Shown: piece by piece, positions 1 to 8,183 of the stretch
How positions within the stretch are numbered: position 1 is the first letter of the stretch
How the letters are laid out: each line of letters starts with the position of its first letter
Assembly (NCBI GenBank): GCA_021323555.1
Contig: JAJONP010000012.1
Span: 1-29,075 of the forward strand
Reading direction: 5' to 3'
DNA length: 29,075 nt
From: Gammaproteobacteria bacterium
GTDB taxonomy: Bacteria > Pseudomonadota > Gammaproteobacteria > DSM-16500
Notes under the pieces: generated by a model
What the model saw: only the letters and a program-made list of their open reading frames with translations
Told to the model about the DNA's origin: nothing
Database searches by the model: none
Made by a program: the position numbers and the translations under genes

Positions 1-225
1 TGCATAGTCGGCGCCTAATTGCATTTGTTCCTGGCGGCGCAAACGCTGATAAGTATTACGCAATTCATCGCGCATGAGTGAATGGCCGTCCACTTCTGCA
101 ATAATGTCAGATTGGCCTAAATGGAAATAACTTGAAAATCCCCAAATCATAAAAGCAAAACATAAGATGCCAATAATTGTCCACGCTATCCACCCTTGCG
201 ATTTGTCACGAATGCTTTGTAGCAT
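1..225 (-). CDS. ppiD: PpiD-type periplasmic folding factor, 5' part only
   Basis: The first 75 codons of a gene that runs off the left edge of the window. The peptide starts MLQSIRDKSQGWIAWTIIG, has a single N-terminal membrane anchor (about residues 12-32), and continues with EVDGHSLMRDELRNTYQRLR, the start of the SurA_N-like chaperone domain. This arrangement is typical of PpiD, an inner-membrane-anchored periplasmic chaperone/peptidyl-prolyl isomerase-like protein acting at the Sec translocon exit. The start at 225 has a good ribosome site (GAGGA, 5 nt upstream). The parvulin domain is outside the window. The gene is divergent from the MFS transporter. The family call is strong; catalytic activity cannot be judged from this part. 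Confidence 0.85.
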   Translation of the reverse strand, partial: MLQSIRDKSQGWIAWTIIGILCFAFMIWGFSSYFHLGQSDIIAEVDGHSLMRDELRNTYQRLRRQEQMQLGADYA

Positions 226-496
226 AGTATTTCCTCATTGCTTGTTCATATCAGGTTTTAGTTAATCCATTTTCATTTTTTAGACAGCGTAGTATAGCGT
301 TTTTTTTCCCTTCTTTCGACTTGTTCCTGAGATGGGTGTCCGCACTTAAAGTGTCAAATTTTTAAACTAATTTTGAATAAAAATTGCTCTCTTTAGAGCT
401 TTACCTCCTTAGGTTAAATATTCCCCTTAGGCTGCCTTGTAAAAAAACAAAGGATGTTTTACTTTGGTAAAAGAAGCAAAAATAAAGGATATTGTT

Positions 497-1747
497 ATGC
501 TAAACAAAGCGCAGCGGCAATTATTATTTCTCTCCAGTCTGGGCGGGATATTGGAATTTTATGACTTTATTATTTATGCCTTATTCGCCGCTTATATTGC
601 AGCAAACTTTTTTCCCCTGCAGGATAAACTGAGCTCCCTCATTGCGACTTTCACCACTTTTTCCATAGGCTATTTGGCAAGACCTTTAGGGGGGATTTTC
701 TTTGGACATTTTGGCGACCGGATAGGCCGCAAAAAAACATTTACGGTTTCTATTTTATTGATGGCTGTTACCACTTTTGCAGTAGCCTTGATACCCACTT
801 ATCAACAGATCGGTATCCTGGCTCCTTTAATACTGACTTTTTTACGTATTTTGCAGGGCATAGCCTTAGGTGGAGAAATACCAGGCGCTATTGCTTATGT
901 CAGCGAATCACTGCCTGAGAAAAAAGGCTTAGGCTGCGGTTTTATTTTTTTCGCGGTTAATAGCGGAACCGTATTGGCGCTCTTAACACAGGCTACTTTA
1001 CAAAGTATTTTGTCTTCCGAGCAGCTATTTAGCTGGGGGTGGCGAATACCTTTTATTGTAGGTGGAATATTTGGCTATATCAGTTATCAACTACGTCAAC
1101 AATTGGAAGAATCTCGTATTTTCCAATCTATTGAACATAAGATCGAACGCTTCCCGTTAATAAAGGTGTTTAAAAAAGAATCTTATAATATGGCAGCTGC
1201 TATTTGCATTGCAGGTATAGCAGCATCAACTATCGGTTTATTATTTTTATTTATTCCTTCTTATTTCAATAATGTGCTGAATATTCACAATAGAGAGTAT
1301 ACCTGGTACAGTGCGCTAACTACTTTTTTGGTGGCTTTATTGTGTATTCTGATGGGATGGCTAAGTGATAAGTTCAATCGAAAATTTTTATTTATTGTTT
1401 CAGCATTGTTTTTGATTGTGATCAGCTACCCCGTGTTTCAAATTTATGTAAATCATTTTGAACAATTTAAATGGGCCTTGTTACTGAGTTTGCTTGCCGC
1501 CGGTTCAACTATAGGCACTATGCCGGGTTTATTAGCAGAATCTTTTCCTACCGCTATTCGATACAGCGGCATTGCTGCCAGTTACAATATAGGCTTTGCC
1601 TTATTTGGTGGTTTAATGCCTTTAATTTCTCTGATTTTAGTGAATAAAACAGGGTTATTGACGGCACCGGCGTTTTGTCTGATTTTTTCAGCAATTTTAG
1701 CAATACCGGCAACCATCATGGTTAAACAGCGGCATATTCATCTATAA
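497..1747 (+). CDS. MFS transporter, metabolite:H+ symporter (ProP-like) type
   Basis: A 416-residue inner-membrane transporter with about 12 hydrophobic segments. The N-terminal GGILEFYDFIIYAL, the loop 2-3 signature GHFGDRIGRKK (about residues 72-82) and LRILQGIALGGEIPGA in helix 4 are hallmarks of the MHS group (proline/betaine, alpha-ketoglutarate, citrate and shikimate symporters). Proton-coupled uptake of a small osmolyte or organic acid is the family expectation; the substrate cannot be read from the sequence. The open frame extends to a TTG at 464, but the ATG at 497 is preferred because AGGA lies 7 nt upstream and the protein then begins MLNKAQRQ directly before helix 1, as in relatives. 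It is convergent with selO. No convincing terminator was seen in the 83-bp gap. Confidence 0.88.
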   Translation: MLNKAQRQLLFLSSLGGILEFYDFIIYALFAAYIAANFFPLQDKLSSLIATFTTFSIGYLARPLGGIFFGHFGDRIGRKKTFTVSILLMAVTTFAVALIPTYQQIGILAPLILTFLRILQGIALGGEIPGAIAYVSESLPEKKGLGCGFIFFAVNSGTVLALLTQATLQSILSSEQLFSWGWRIPFIVGGIFGYISYQLRQQLEESRIFQSIEHKIERFPLIKVFKKESYNMAAAICIAGIAASTIGLLFLFIPSYFNNVLNIHNREYTWYSALTTFLVALLCILMGWLSDKFNRKFLFIVSALFLIVISYPVFQIYVNHFEQFKWALLLSLLAAGSTIGTMPGLLAESFPTAIRYSGIAASYNIGFALFGGLMPLISLILVNKTGLLTAPAFCLIFSAILAIPATIMVKQRHIHL

Positions 1748-1830
1748 ATAAAATTGATGAATCAAAATGTTCTAATTTTAGGTATCGTTTCGACCCGCCG
1801 AGATTTATTTGTACCAGTAAAGAAGGATTA

Positions 1831-3312
1831 TTATGTTCCACAAAAAGTTTGGAAAACCCTTTCTTGTGGTGTTGGCGCCCCCATATATTCCAGATTATAC
1901 TTTTCTTGCTCGCCGCTATAAGGTTGAGATAATTTTTCTAATAAAACGCTTGCTTTGCTAAGATTGAGGTCTTCTTCAGCATATTTAACAGCTTCTTCTA
2001 CTTTATGGTTACGAGGGATCACAGCTGGATTAGTCGACAACATAATATAAGAAATCTCTTGAGGAGCAATACCTTCCTGGAATAAGCGCTTACGCCATTT
2101 TTCTATCCATTGGTTTATATTGCTTGAAGGTATAAAAATTTTACTATAATCAAATTTTTCATCATCTATAATATGACTCAAATACCTAAAAGTTAATGTA
2201 TAATCTGCTGCTTCTTTATATATTATTTGCAATAAATCTTCTATAAGAGATTTATCTGCTAGGGCGGGTTTTGTAATGCCTATTTTTCTGCACATCATAG
2301 AAAGGTACTTATTCTCATATAAGTTGTTAAACTCTATAATGTAAGAATGCAATAATTCGAGAGCCCGTTCCGTTTTATCATCTATTATAAATAGAAGTGA
2401 TTTAGCAAATTGCATTAAGTTCCATTGACATACCGCTACTTGATTAGCGAAGCTATAACGGCCATAATAATCGATCGAACTGAAAACTTTATCAGGATCA
2501 TAGGCATCTATAAAAGCACATGGCCCATAATCCAAGGTTTCACCCGAGATAGCAACATTATCAGTATTCATTACACCATGTATAAAACCTACTCGTATCC
2601 AGTTTACAATGAGATCTATCTGCGCATCTCTCACTCGTTCAAATAAAGCGATATAAGGAGTTGGATGATCTTCTAGTTCAGGATAATGACGATGGATTGT
2701 ATAATCGGCCAAGAGCTTTAAGGATTGGACTTTAAGCTGTGAAGCAAAATATTCAAATGTACCAACCCGTATATGACTGGCCGCAACGCGTGTTAAAATA
2801 GCACCCGGCACCCTCTTACCGTTACGTATAACATCCTCCCCCGTACCGATGAGAGCCAGTGAGCGAGTGGTTTTAATGCCAAGGGCATGCATTGCTTCAC
2901 TTATTATATACTCTCTCAGCATAGGCCCTAAAGCAGCCCTCCCGTCACCTTGACGCGAATAAGCAGTCTTTCCAGAACCCTTTAGCTGAACATCATATCT
3001 TTGTCGGTTCTTATCGACTATTTCTCCTAGCAGCACAGCTCTCCCATCTCCGAGTTGGGGCACAAAATAACCAAACTGGTGCCCTGCATAAGCTAACGCA
3101 ATAGGATCGGCAGTTTCAGGTATTTGATTGCCTGAAAATGTAAGCGCTATTTTTCCGGCATCTTGCAAAAGATCATAATAGATCCCCAACTCGTCAGCCA
3201 AGGTTGAGTTAAAATACAGAAGTGTGGGATGAACAACCGGAGTAGGGAGTATTTTCTGATAAAACTCCCCAGGCAACATGGAGTAAGTATTATTAAATTT
3301 AATCACCATCAT
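1831..3312 (-). CDS. selO: Protein adenylyltransferase SelO (YdiU family pseudokinase)
   Basis: A 493-residue protein of the SelO/YdiU family, whose members transfer AMP from ATP to Ser/Thr/Tyr of target proteins and are linked to redox homeostasis. Visible family blocks are QLKGSGKTAYSRQGDGRAAL (109-128), MLREYIISEAM (131-141), GVMNTDN (246-252) containing the catalytic-loop Asp/Asn, and DYGPCAFIDAYDP (261-273) with the metal-binding Asp. The protein ends FCGT: the Cys third from the C-terminus sits where animal SelO has selenocysteine and E. coli YdiU has Cys. Length is normal. The start lies 6 nt after the stop of the DUF2383 gene with only a weak ribosome site, so translation is probably coupled to that gene. 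It appears intact. Identification is very secure; local targets are unknown. Confidence 0.95.
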   Translation of the reverse strand: MMVIKFNNTYSMLPGEFYQKILPTPVVHPTLLYFNSTLADELGIYYDLLQDAGKIALTFSGNQIPETADPIALAYAGHQFGYFVPQLGDGRAVLLGEIVDKNRQRYDVQLKGSGKTAYSRQGDGRAALGPMLREYIISEAMHALGIKTTRSLALIGTGEDVIRNGKRVPGAILTRVAASHIRVGTFEYFASQLKVQSLKLLADYTIHRHYPELEDHPTPYIALFERVRDAQIDLIVNWIRVGFIHGVMNTDNVAISGETLDYGPCAFIDAYDPDKVFSSIDYYGRYSFANQVAVCQWNLMQFAKSLLFIIDDKTERALELLHSYIIEFNNLYENKYLSMMCRKIGITKPALADKSLIEDLLQIIYKEAADYTLTFRYLSHIIDDEKFDYSKIFIPSSNINQWIEKWRKRLFQEGIAPQEISYIMLSTNPAVIPRNHKVEEAVKYAEEDLNLSKASVLLEKLSQPYSGEQEKYNLEYMGAPTPQERVFQTFCGT

Positions 3313-3318
3313 TAGAGC

Positions 3319-3756
3319 TTAATTTTTAGTCTCGCTCTCGAAATACTTAAGGTGTTCCTCGGCATTATTTAATACTTTCTTTACTTTCTCTCTAACGTCA
3401 AGCGGCATATTTTCTCCTTTGAGAGCATCTCTAAAAGCATCCACTAACATGCGCGTATTGGTAGCAAGAGCTTTCATAGCCCCCTCATCACTTATGAGAC
3501 CACGCATGCCGGTATAACCCTGCATAAAAAAGCCCTTGAAATCACGGGTATGTTCAGGAGCTTCTCCACCATGATCTACCAATATTTCCGAGAGGGTTTT
3601 TATATTATTTTCGCATTCTTCTCGGAATTCGGATAGTTTATCCCGCAGGGTTTTATCACTTAAGCAAGATATGGCTTGTGCGAGAATAAAAGTAGAATCA
3701 ATTTCATATTGTACTAACGGTTTAATTGTATCGACAATATGGCTTTCATTTTGCAT
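3319..3756 (-). CDS. DUF2383 / PA2169-type ferritin-like four-helix protein
   Basis: A 145-residue, almost entirely helical soluble protein matching the PA2169/DUF2383 pattern. It has four amphipathic helices, a central Gly-Gly turn (VDHGGEAPEH) after helix 2, and the helix-3 block GFFMQGYTGMRGLISDEGAMKAL. Related proteins have ferritin-like folds and are often stress-induced, but no enzymatic activity is established; a full set of iron ligands is not evident here. The start has a strong ribosome site (GGGAGG, 5 nt before ATG). It is the first gene of a two-gene unit with selO, 6 nt apart, driven by the promoter at 3810-3838. The family call is fairly sure; function unknown. Confidence 0.75.
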   Translation of the reverse strand: MQNESHIVDTIKPLVQYEIDSTFILAQAISCLSDKTLRDKLSEFREECENNIKTLSEILVDHGGEAPEHTRDFKGFFMQGYTGMRGLISDEGAMKALATNTRMLVDAFRDALKGENMPLDVREKVKKVLNNAEEHLKYFESETKN

Positions 3757-3809
3757 AATCGCCTCCCAATAGTTATTGTTATGATAAATGATAGCTACAT
3801 AGCATTTAC

Positions 3810-3838
3810 ATTGTATCGCAAGGTGATGTACAGATCAA
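3810..3838 (-). promoter_or_regulatory. Sigma-70-like promoter for DUF2383-selO
   Basis: On the minus strand, TTGATC (3833-3838) and TACAAT (3810-3815) are separated by exactly 17 bp, a good match to -35/-10 boxes (4/6 and 5/6). The predicted start is about 45 nt upstream of the DUF2383 start codon. It implies that DUF2383-selO is transcribed separately from the ybdK unit just upstream. Confidence 0.6.
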
Positions 3839-3887
3839 GATGAAGTGTATTAAATTTTCTTTTTCCTTAAAATCCGAAGAATATTTA

Positions 3888-5006
3888 TTAGTGCATAGAC
3901 CATGAATCTATTTGAAACCTTACAACATCTTCCAGTGCGCCTGTTTCAGAAAATTTTGATCTTAATAATTGAGCACCATTACACCCATTAAGAGCAATAT
4001 TTTTTATACGCTCCAAACTTTCTAAGCTGCCAGTCATTTCGGCGTATCCTTCGATTTGACCACATGTGTGTAATATATCTTCTTTGAGATTTTTTTGCCT
4101 CTCATTAGCCGCATCAATTATCTCAGCATCCAAACCGAATCGGGATGCCCTAAATCTATTAATCAAATAGGTCAAATATACTTCTTTTGAAATTTCTGTT
4201 CTGTTTTTTAGCAAAAAACGTGTTAAACAATTTGCATAAAAAGCAATATCACAAGCTGTTTGGATAGTGAGCGGAGTATCACATATCCTTATTTCTACAG
4301 TGCCATATTCTGGCTTTGGCCTAATGTCCCAGTAAAAGTCTTTTATACTCTTCACAACGTTCAAGTGATAAAGCTTTTCAAAGTATTGATGAAACTTGCT
4401 CCATTGAAATATCCAAGGGGGCGTTCCGCTTAATGGAAAAGCACTAATCACGGAAAGCCGCGAGCAATCAAAAGAAGTATCAATAGATTGGTTAAAAGGC
4501 GATGAGGCACTTAGCGCAATAAAATGGGGTATATAATATGCCAGCGCATGACAAAGATATAATGCATCCTCGCCATTCTGACATCCAATATGGATATGCT
4601 GCCCAAAAACCGTAAATTGCTTTGCTAAAAAACCATATTGTTCTGAAACACTTAAGAATCGTTCGTTTTTGAATATTTTCTGTTCGTTCCATTTTTGGAA
4701 TGGATGCATCCCACCGCCGCAAATACCTATATGCATTTTTTTAGCCACCTCTAAAAGAGTAGAATTAATAGTATTTAACTCATTGAGAAGGCTTCGATAA
4801 TCTGAATGTATTGAAGAATTTATCTCCATCATGGATTGGGTAATTTCAGGCTTGATGTTCTTTTCGCACAATATTGCTTGAGCTCTTCGCAGAAAATCTT
4901 CGGATTCCAAAATCAAATTATAGTTATTTAAATTAATAAGCTGAAACTCGAGCTCAACCCCAATAGAGAATGGCATGCTTTTTTTAAACTCTATTATATT
5001 ACCCAT
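3888..5006 (-). CDS. ybdK: YbdK-type carboxylate-amine ligase (glutamate-cysteine ligase family 2)
   Basis: A 372-residue cytosolic enzyme of the YbdK family. Family features seen: FSIGVELEFQLI near the N-terminus (ATP/metal-site Glu residues), MMEINSS (about 60-66), GGGMHPFQKW (about 98-107), GQHIHIGCQNGEDAL (about 135-149), and GTVEIRICDTPLT (about 235-247). E. coli YbdK has weak gamma-glutamylcysteine synthetase activity; the true substrate of many members is unsettled. ATG at 5006 is chosen; the preceding in-frame TTG at 5009 gives only one extra residue. It starts 6 nt after the stop of the antiporter gene, so the two are co-transcribed and probably translationally coupled. Identification is secure; a role in glutathione synthesis here is inference. 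Confidence 0.9.
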   Translation of the reverse strand: MGNIIEFKKSMPFSIGVELEFQLINLNNYNLILESEDFLRRAQAILCEKNIKPEITQSMMEINSSIHSDYRSLLNELNTINSTLLEVAKKMHIGICGGGMHPFQKWNEQKIFKNERFLSVSEQYGFLAKQFTVFGQHIHIGCQNGEDALYLCHALAYYIPHFIALSASSPFNQSIDTSFDCSRLSVISAFPLSGTPPWIFQWSKFHQYFEKLYHLNVVKSIKDFYWDIRPKPEYGTVEIRICDTPLTIQTACDIAFYANCLTRFLLKNRTEISKEVYLTYLINRFRASRFGLDAEIIDAANERQKNLKEDILHTCGQIEGYAEMTGSLESLERIKNIALNGCNGAQLLRSKFSETGALEDVVRFQIDSWSMH

Positions 5007-5012
5007 CAAGTC

Positions 5013-6218
5013 TTAAACCTTTTTGATATTTTCGAATGTTTCATTGCTTTTTAAAAGTATATACTGAAGCATAATCGGACCCGCTATTCCTAAAACACCG
5101 ATGCAAGCAGACACAATTCCCATTAATTGTACTCCAAGTTCGGGGTTAAAATCACCCACCTTAGTGCCCATGTTTATAGCAAACCCAGACAAAGGCATCA
5201 ATGCGCTGCCTAGATAGATCGCTTGAGCATTAGTAATAATGGATTGTTTTTTAAACAAGAACACCGCCGAAATCTTTGCAAAAACTCTAATTAAAATACA
5301 GCCAATAACTACTATTGGTGCAATTAAAAATCCTGAGAGATCCAGATAACAGCCCGTCATAAAAAAAAGCGGAATAAAAAAGATATGGGTATAATCTCCA
5401 AAATTAGCCTCTAAAATAGAGTTTCTCCAATCAAGATTTCTTGTGGAAATACCTATAGAAATTAATGTCAAAAAAATGGATAAATTTAAAAATTTAGAAA
5501 TACCAATAGCCGCTATCAGCATGCTAATAAGCAGGATAAACTGTTCTCTTTGCTTTTTAGGGATAATGTAATAATTTAAAAATTCTAATATCTTAAACAA
5601 AATCACCCCAAGCAATATGGACCCAATTGCCCTATATAAGGAATGGGTTAGCATTTGAAAGAGACTAGAAGCGCTGATTTCAAAATAGGGATATATCAGC
5701 GAAAATATTACTAAAGCGAAAAAATTATTAAAGCTCGTTATCATCAAAGCACGTCTTGCTATAGGCCCTTCCGATTTAAAATCATCTGTGACAAGAAGTA
5801 AAATGGCTGGTGAAATAATAGAGATAAGAATAGCCGCAGTAAATGCGTATAAAGTTATCCATCCGAAAAATTTTAACAATAAAAAAATGGGTAAAATAGT
5901 TAAGAGAAGCTCAAAGACACAGGTTAAAAGCAGGCCGGAGTCATTTTTTAGCCATTTTAAGTTAAGATGCCGCCCAATCATGAATAAAATTAATGCCATC
6001 GATATATCGGTTACGAAGCTCATTTCTGAAATAATTTTTCTATTGACAATATTGAGCAAATGAGGGCCGCACAATACGCCTATCAAGATGTAGCTTGATA
6101 TTCTAGGTATAAAGCCTGTTTTAAAAAGTATTTCTGCTATGATATGACAGATAAAGAGCATAATACCCAAAAAAGTAAATACATTCATTAGCGGGTAGTG
6201 TTGTGGTAAAAAATCCAT
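5013..6218 (-). CDS. Cation:proton antiporter of the CPA2/KefB type, membrane domain only
   Basis: A 401-residue polytopic membrane protein with about 12 hydrophobic segments. ISSYILIGVLCGPHLLNIV and ISMALILFMIGRHLNLKWL are the first conserved blocks of the Na+/H+ exchanger domain of CPA2 antiporters (KefB, KefC, GerN and relatives). It exchanges K+ or Na+ for H+ across the inner membrane. It stops after the membrane domain and lacks the C-terminal RCK/TrkA-N nucleotide-binding domain of KefB/KefC. The frame is open upstream to an ATG at 6311, but the ATG at 6218 is preferred because AGAGG stands 7 nt before it and the protein then starts just before the first helix; the extra 31 residues look unlike the family. 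It is followed by ybdK at a 6-nt gap. Confidence 0.85.
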   Translation of the reverse strand: MDFLPQHYPLMNVFTFLGIMLFICHIIAEILFKTGFIPRISSYILIGVLCGPHLLNIVNRKIISEMSFVTDISMALILFMIGRHLNLKWLKNDSGLLLTCVFELLLTILPIFLLLKFFGWITLYAFTAAILISIISPAILLLVTDDFKSEGPIARRALMITSFNNFFALVIFSLIYPYFEISASSLFQMLTHSLYRAIGSILLGVILFKILEFLNYYIIPKKQREQFILLISMLIAAIGISKFLNLSIFLTLISIGISTRNLDWRNSILEANFGDYTHIFFIPLFFMTGCYLDLSGFLIAPIVVIGCILIRVFAKISAVFLFKKQSIITNAQAIYLGSALMPLSGFAINMGTKVGDFNPELGVQLMGIVSACIGVLGIAGPIMLQYILLKSNETFENIKKV

Positions 6219-6674
6219 AATATAACCTCTAAAAAATAAACTTTCCGTTTCTATTTTGTATATAATAACAGCAGTAGTACTTGTTACGCCACTACGGTTT
6301 AAAATATTCATTTTAAATCGCTGCCTTCTTTTATTTGAAAGGTATTCTTAGTGTTTTATTAACCTTATTGAATAATCCCTGTTTTTATTCAAAATGTGCT
6401 GTTTAATGTAAGAATCCCGTTCTATCAACCACATGGCTTGTGTTAAAAATCAATTTGTGTTAAAATTTCCTATATAGAAAAATAAATTACAGTATAGCTA
6501 TGAGCTTGGTTAATTAACAATAAACATTACAAGGTAGCCGATTGGTAATAATTTTTTATTACAGTCATTATCCTTCATCCCGTTTTTTTTAAAAGAAACG
6601 AGCTTTCACGATTGTTATACCCGGTGTAATATTTTGTCGATGCTGCCAGCTTTTGCCACAAGGAGATTATGCCT
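6219..6674. other. Divergent control region, antiporter / surface locus
   Basis: About 450 bp between the divergent antiporter and surface-protein genes. It must contain both promoters. No single convincing sigma-70 promoter stands out for the rightward gene. It holds the 11-bp direct repeat described separately (6438-6465) and a ribosome site AAGGAG (6660-6665) for the rightward gene. No gene was seen in either strand apart from the unsupported upstream extension of the antiporter frame to 6311. Confidence 0.5.
6438..6465. repeat. Two direct copies of TTGTGTTAAAA, 17-bp period
   Basis: TTGTGTTAAAA occurs at 6438-6448 and again, identical, at 6455-6465, with a 6-bp spacer. This places the copies about one and a half helical turns apart in the control region of the surface locus. 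It could be a pair of binding sites for a regulator; no known consensus is recognised. Confidence 0.4.
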
Positions 6675-8123
6675 ATGGCAATGTTAGACAATATCAATAA
6701 ATTCTTAATAATCTGTATTATTGCAGCTATTACAGCAGAAGCTTACGCAGCAGCCAGTCTGGTCACCAACACCCCAGATACTGACGCCGCCAACTTATCT
6801 AGCGTTACTGAATTAACTGATGATGCTCATAATACCGATAACGCTGACAAAACCAAAGCCGATAGTATTTTCAATCACGAAGGATTTAGCATCACTGAAT
6901 ATCAGGATTCTGTTTTAGGCTTTGTAGGCGAAGCTACAGTGTCGAGTTATCTTCTCGATAATCAGCATGCAGTGGCGGTTGAATTAAATGGCGGCCCGCG
7001 GATTTTTCGCTTAAATGCAACTTATGGTTTTAATCTAAACAATAATCAACGCATTAAAATTACCGGCGAACGGCTGGATGAAAAACTGGATTTTGATTTC
7101 ATGACCGACACCCTCTCTCGGTGGGTCGGCCAAAATGCCTTGGGCGCTGATTATGCTTATATGCTCGATAATAAAATCCTGCAGTCTTTAGGTTTCGGGG
7201 GTTATTATACTCATTCCGCGAGCAAAGAATTATCCAATCAAACGATTCACGATTCGGTTAATGATCTGTATTACGCCGAACAACGCCGCATAGCGGGAGC
7301 AAATAGCAGTAACTTTCATGTTGATTTGAACGCGCATTTATGGCCTTATAGCCGCTTAAAGGGGGGAATTGATTACGATACCGTGCATTTTGATACCCAG
7401 CACACAAACAGCCAAGATGTACAAGGACTCGGTACTCATGTCACCATAGAACAACGCTTACTCCCTATGGTGAAGTTAACACTAGGTTCTCAACTTCGCC
7501 AAACCGAGCAAGGTTATAATGTGGCATTAAGCTGGTTAACACCTTCTATTAAAGGAATGCAAACCGAATTGGCGGCGGTGACGGATTTTACCAAAGATTT
7601 AACCTCTAATCAGCATTATTACACTACCGGACTTCGTTTTAATGTGGTCTTTGATGATACTGCAGGAAGCTCTCCTCAAGCGGTTTATAGTGATTTAACC
7701 GATGGCTCACAAGAAAGTTTAATCGATTGGACGCGTACCCCTTCTGTGCACATGTCTACTGTCTTAGCCGTAGTGGGCGGCAGTACCTTACCCGCTTTTA
7801 TGAGCTGCCCAGCCCCTGGCACAGTCAATCAGGAATCGAACAGGGGCGGCTTAAATTATTTTACCGCTCCTAATGGATGGCATGGAACGGCAGATGAATT
7901 TTATGGAAGTGAAAATATTAAGTTTAACACAGCGACTTATCTGAATAATTCCCGGACTGCCCAATGCTTATATAACATCCATGGCAATATCAATACATTG
8001 CTCCTTCAGAATGATGACGCAGGACAACAAGTAGGTAACGGTTGGATCCTGCAGGGAACTACTTACAGCTGTTTAAATGATGCTACTCAATGTCATTTTA
8101 AAGATAAACGTGTTACGTCTTAG
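6675..8123 (+). CDS. Exported outer-membrane beta-barrel-like protein (inverse-autotransporter-like)
   Basis: A 482-residue protein with a typical Sec signal peptide (NINKFLIICIIAAITAEAYA, cleavage after AYA, about residue 23). The region of about 90-345 consists of alternating polar/apolar strands separated by short turns (for example SRLKGGIDYDTVHFD and HYYTTGLRFNVVFDD), suggesting a beta-barrel like the N-terminal barrel of inverse autotransporters (intimin/invasin); this assignment is by pattern only. About 130 residues follow the barrel, with four cysteines and no Ig-like passenger repeats. The ATG at 6675 is preferred over 6669 because AAGGAG (6660-6665) is only 3 nt from the latter and 9 nt from the former. 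The next gene starts 60 bp downstream. The surface location is an inference. Confidence 0.6.
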   Translation: MAMLDNINKFLIICIIAAITAEAYAAASLVTNTPDTDAANLSSVTELTDDAHNTDNADKTKADSIFNHEGFSITEYQDSVLGFVGEATVSSYLLDNQHAVAVELNGGPRIFRLNATYGFNLNNNQRIKITGERLDEKLDFDFMTDTLSRWVGQNALGADYAYMLDNKILQSLGFGGYYTHSASKELSNQTIHDSVNDLYYAEQRRIAGANSSNFHVDLNAHLWPYSRLKGGIDYDTVHFDTQHTNSQDVQGLGTHVTIEQRLLPMVKLTLGSQLRQTEQGYNVALSWLTPSIKGMQTELAAVTDFTKDLTSNQHYYTTGLRFNVVFDDTAGSSPQAVYSDLTDGSQESLIDWTRTPSVHMSTVLAVVGGSTLPAFMSCPAPGTVNQESNRGGLNYFTAPNGWHGTADEFYGSENIKFNTATYLNNSRTAQCLYNIHGNINTLLLQNDDAGQQVGNGWILQGTTYSCLNDATQCHFKDKRVTS

Positions 8124-8148
8124 TACCCAATAAAAAAGTACTTTTTTA
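8122..8148 (+). terminator. Weak hairpin plus T-run after the barrel gene
   Basis: AGTAC (8122-8126, overlapping the stop codon) can pair with GTACT (8138-8142) and is followed by a run of T residues. The stem is only 5 bp and AT-rich, so it would at best reduce read-through into the 1259-residue gene; the two genes may still be co-transcribed. Confidence 0.25.
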
Positions 8149-8183
8149 GTTTTTAGAATAAACAAAAGAAGAGGTAAAAAAAC

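Noticed and set aside
386..399. Hairpin GCTCT-CTTT-AGAGC considered as a terminator
   Set aside because: The stem is 5 bp, no T-run follows, and it lies between divergent genes where a terminator is not expected.
2425..2646. Plus-strand 73-codon frame inside selO
   Set aside because: It is antisense to the most conserved part of an intact selO, with no ribosome site.
6219..6311. N-terminal extension of the antiporter to the ATG at 6311
   Set aside because: The added 31 residues are not family-like and the ATG at 6218 has the better placed ribosome site.
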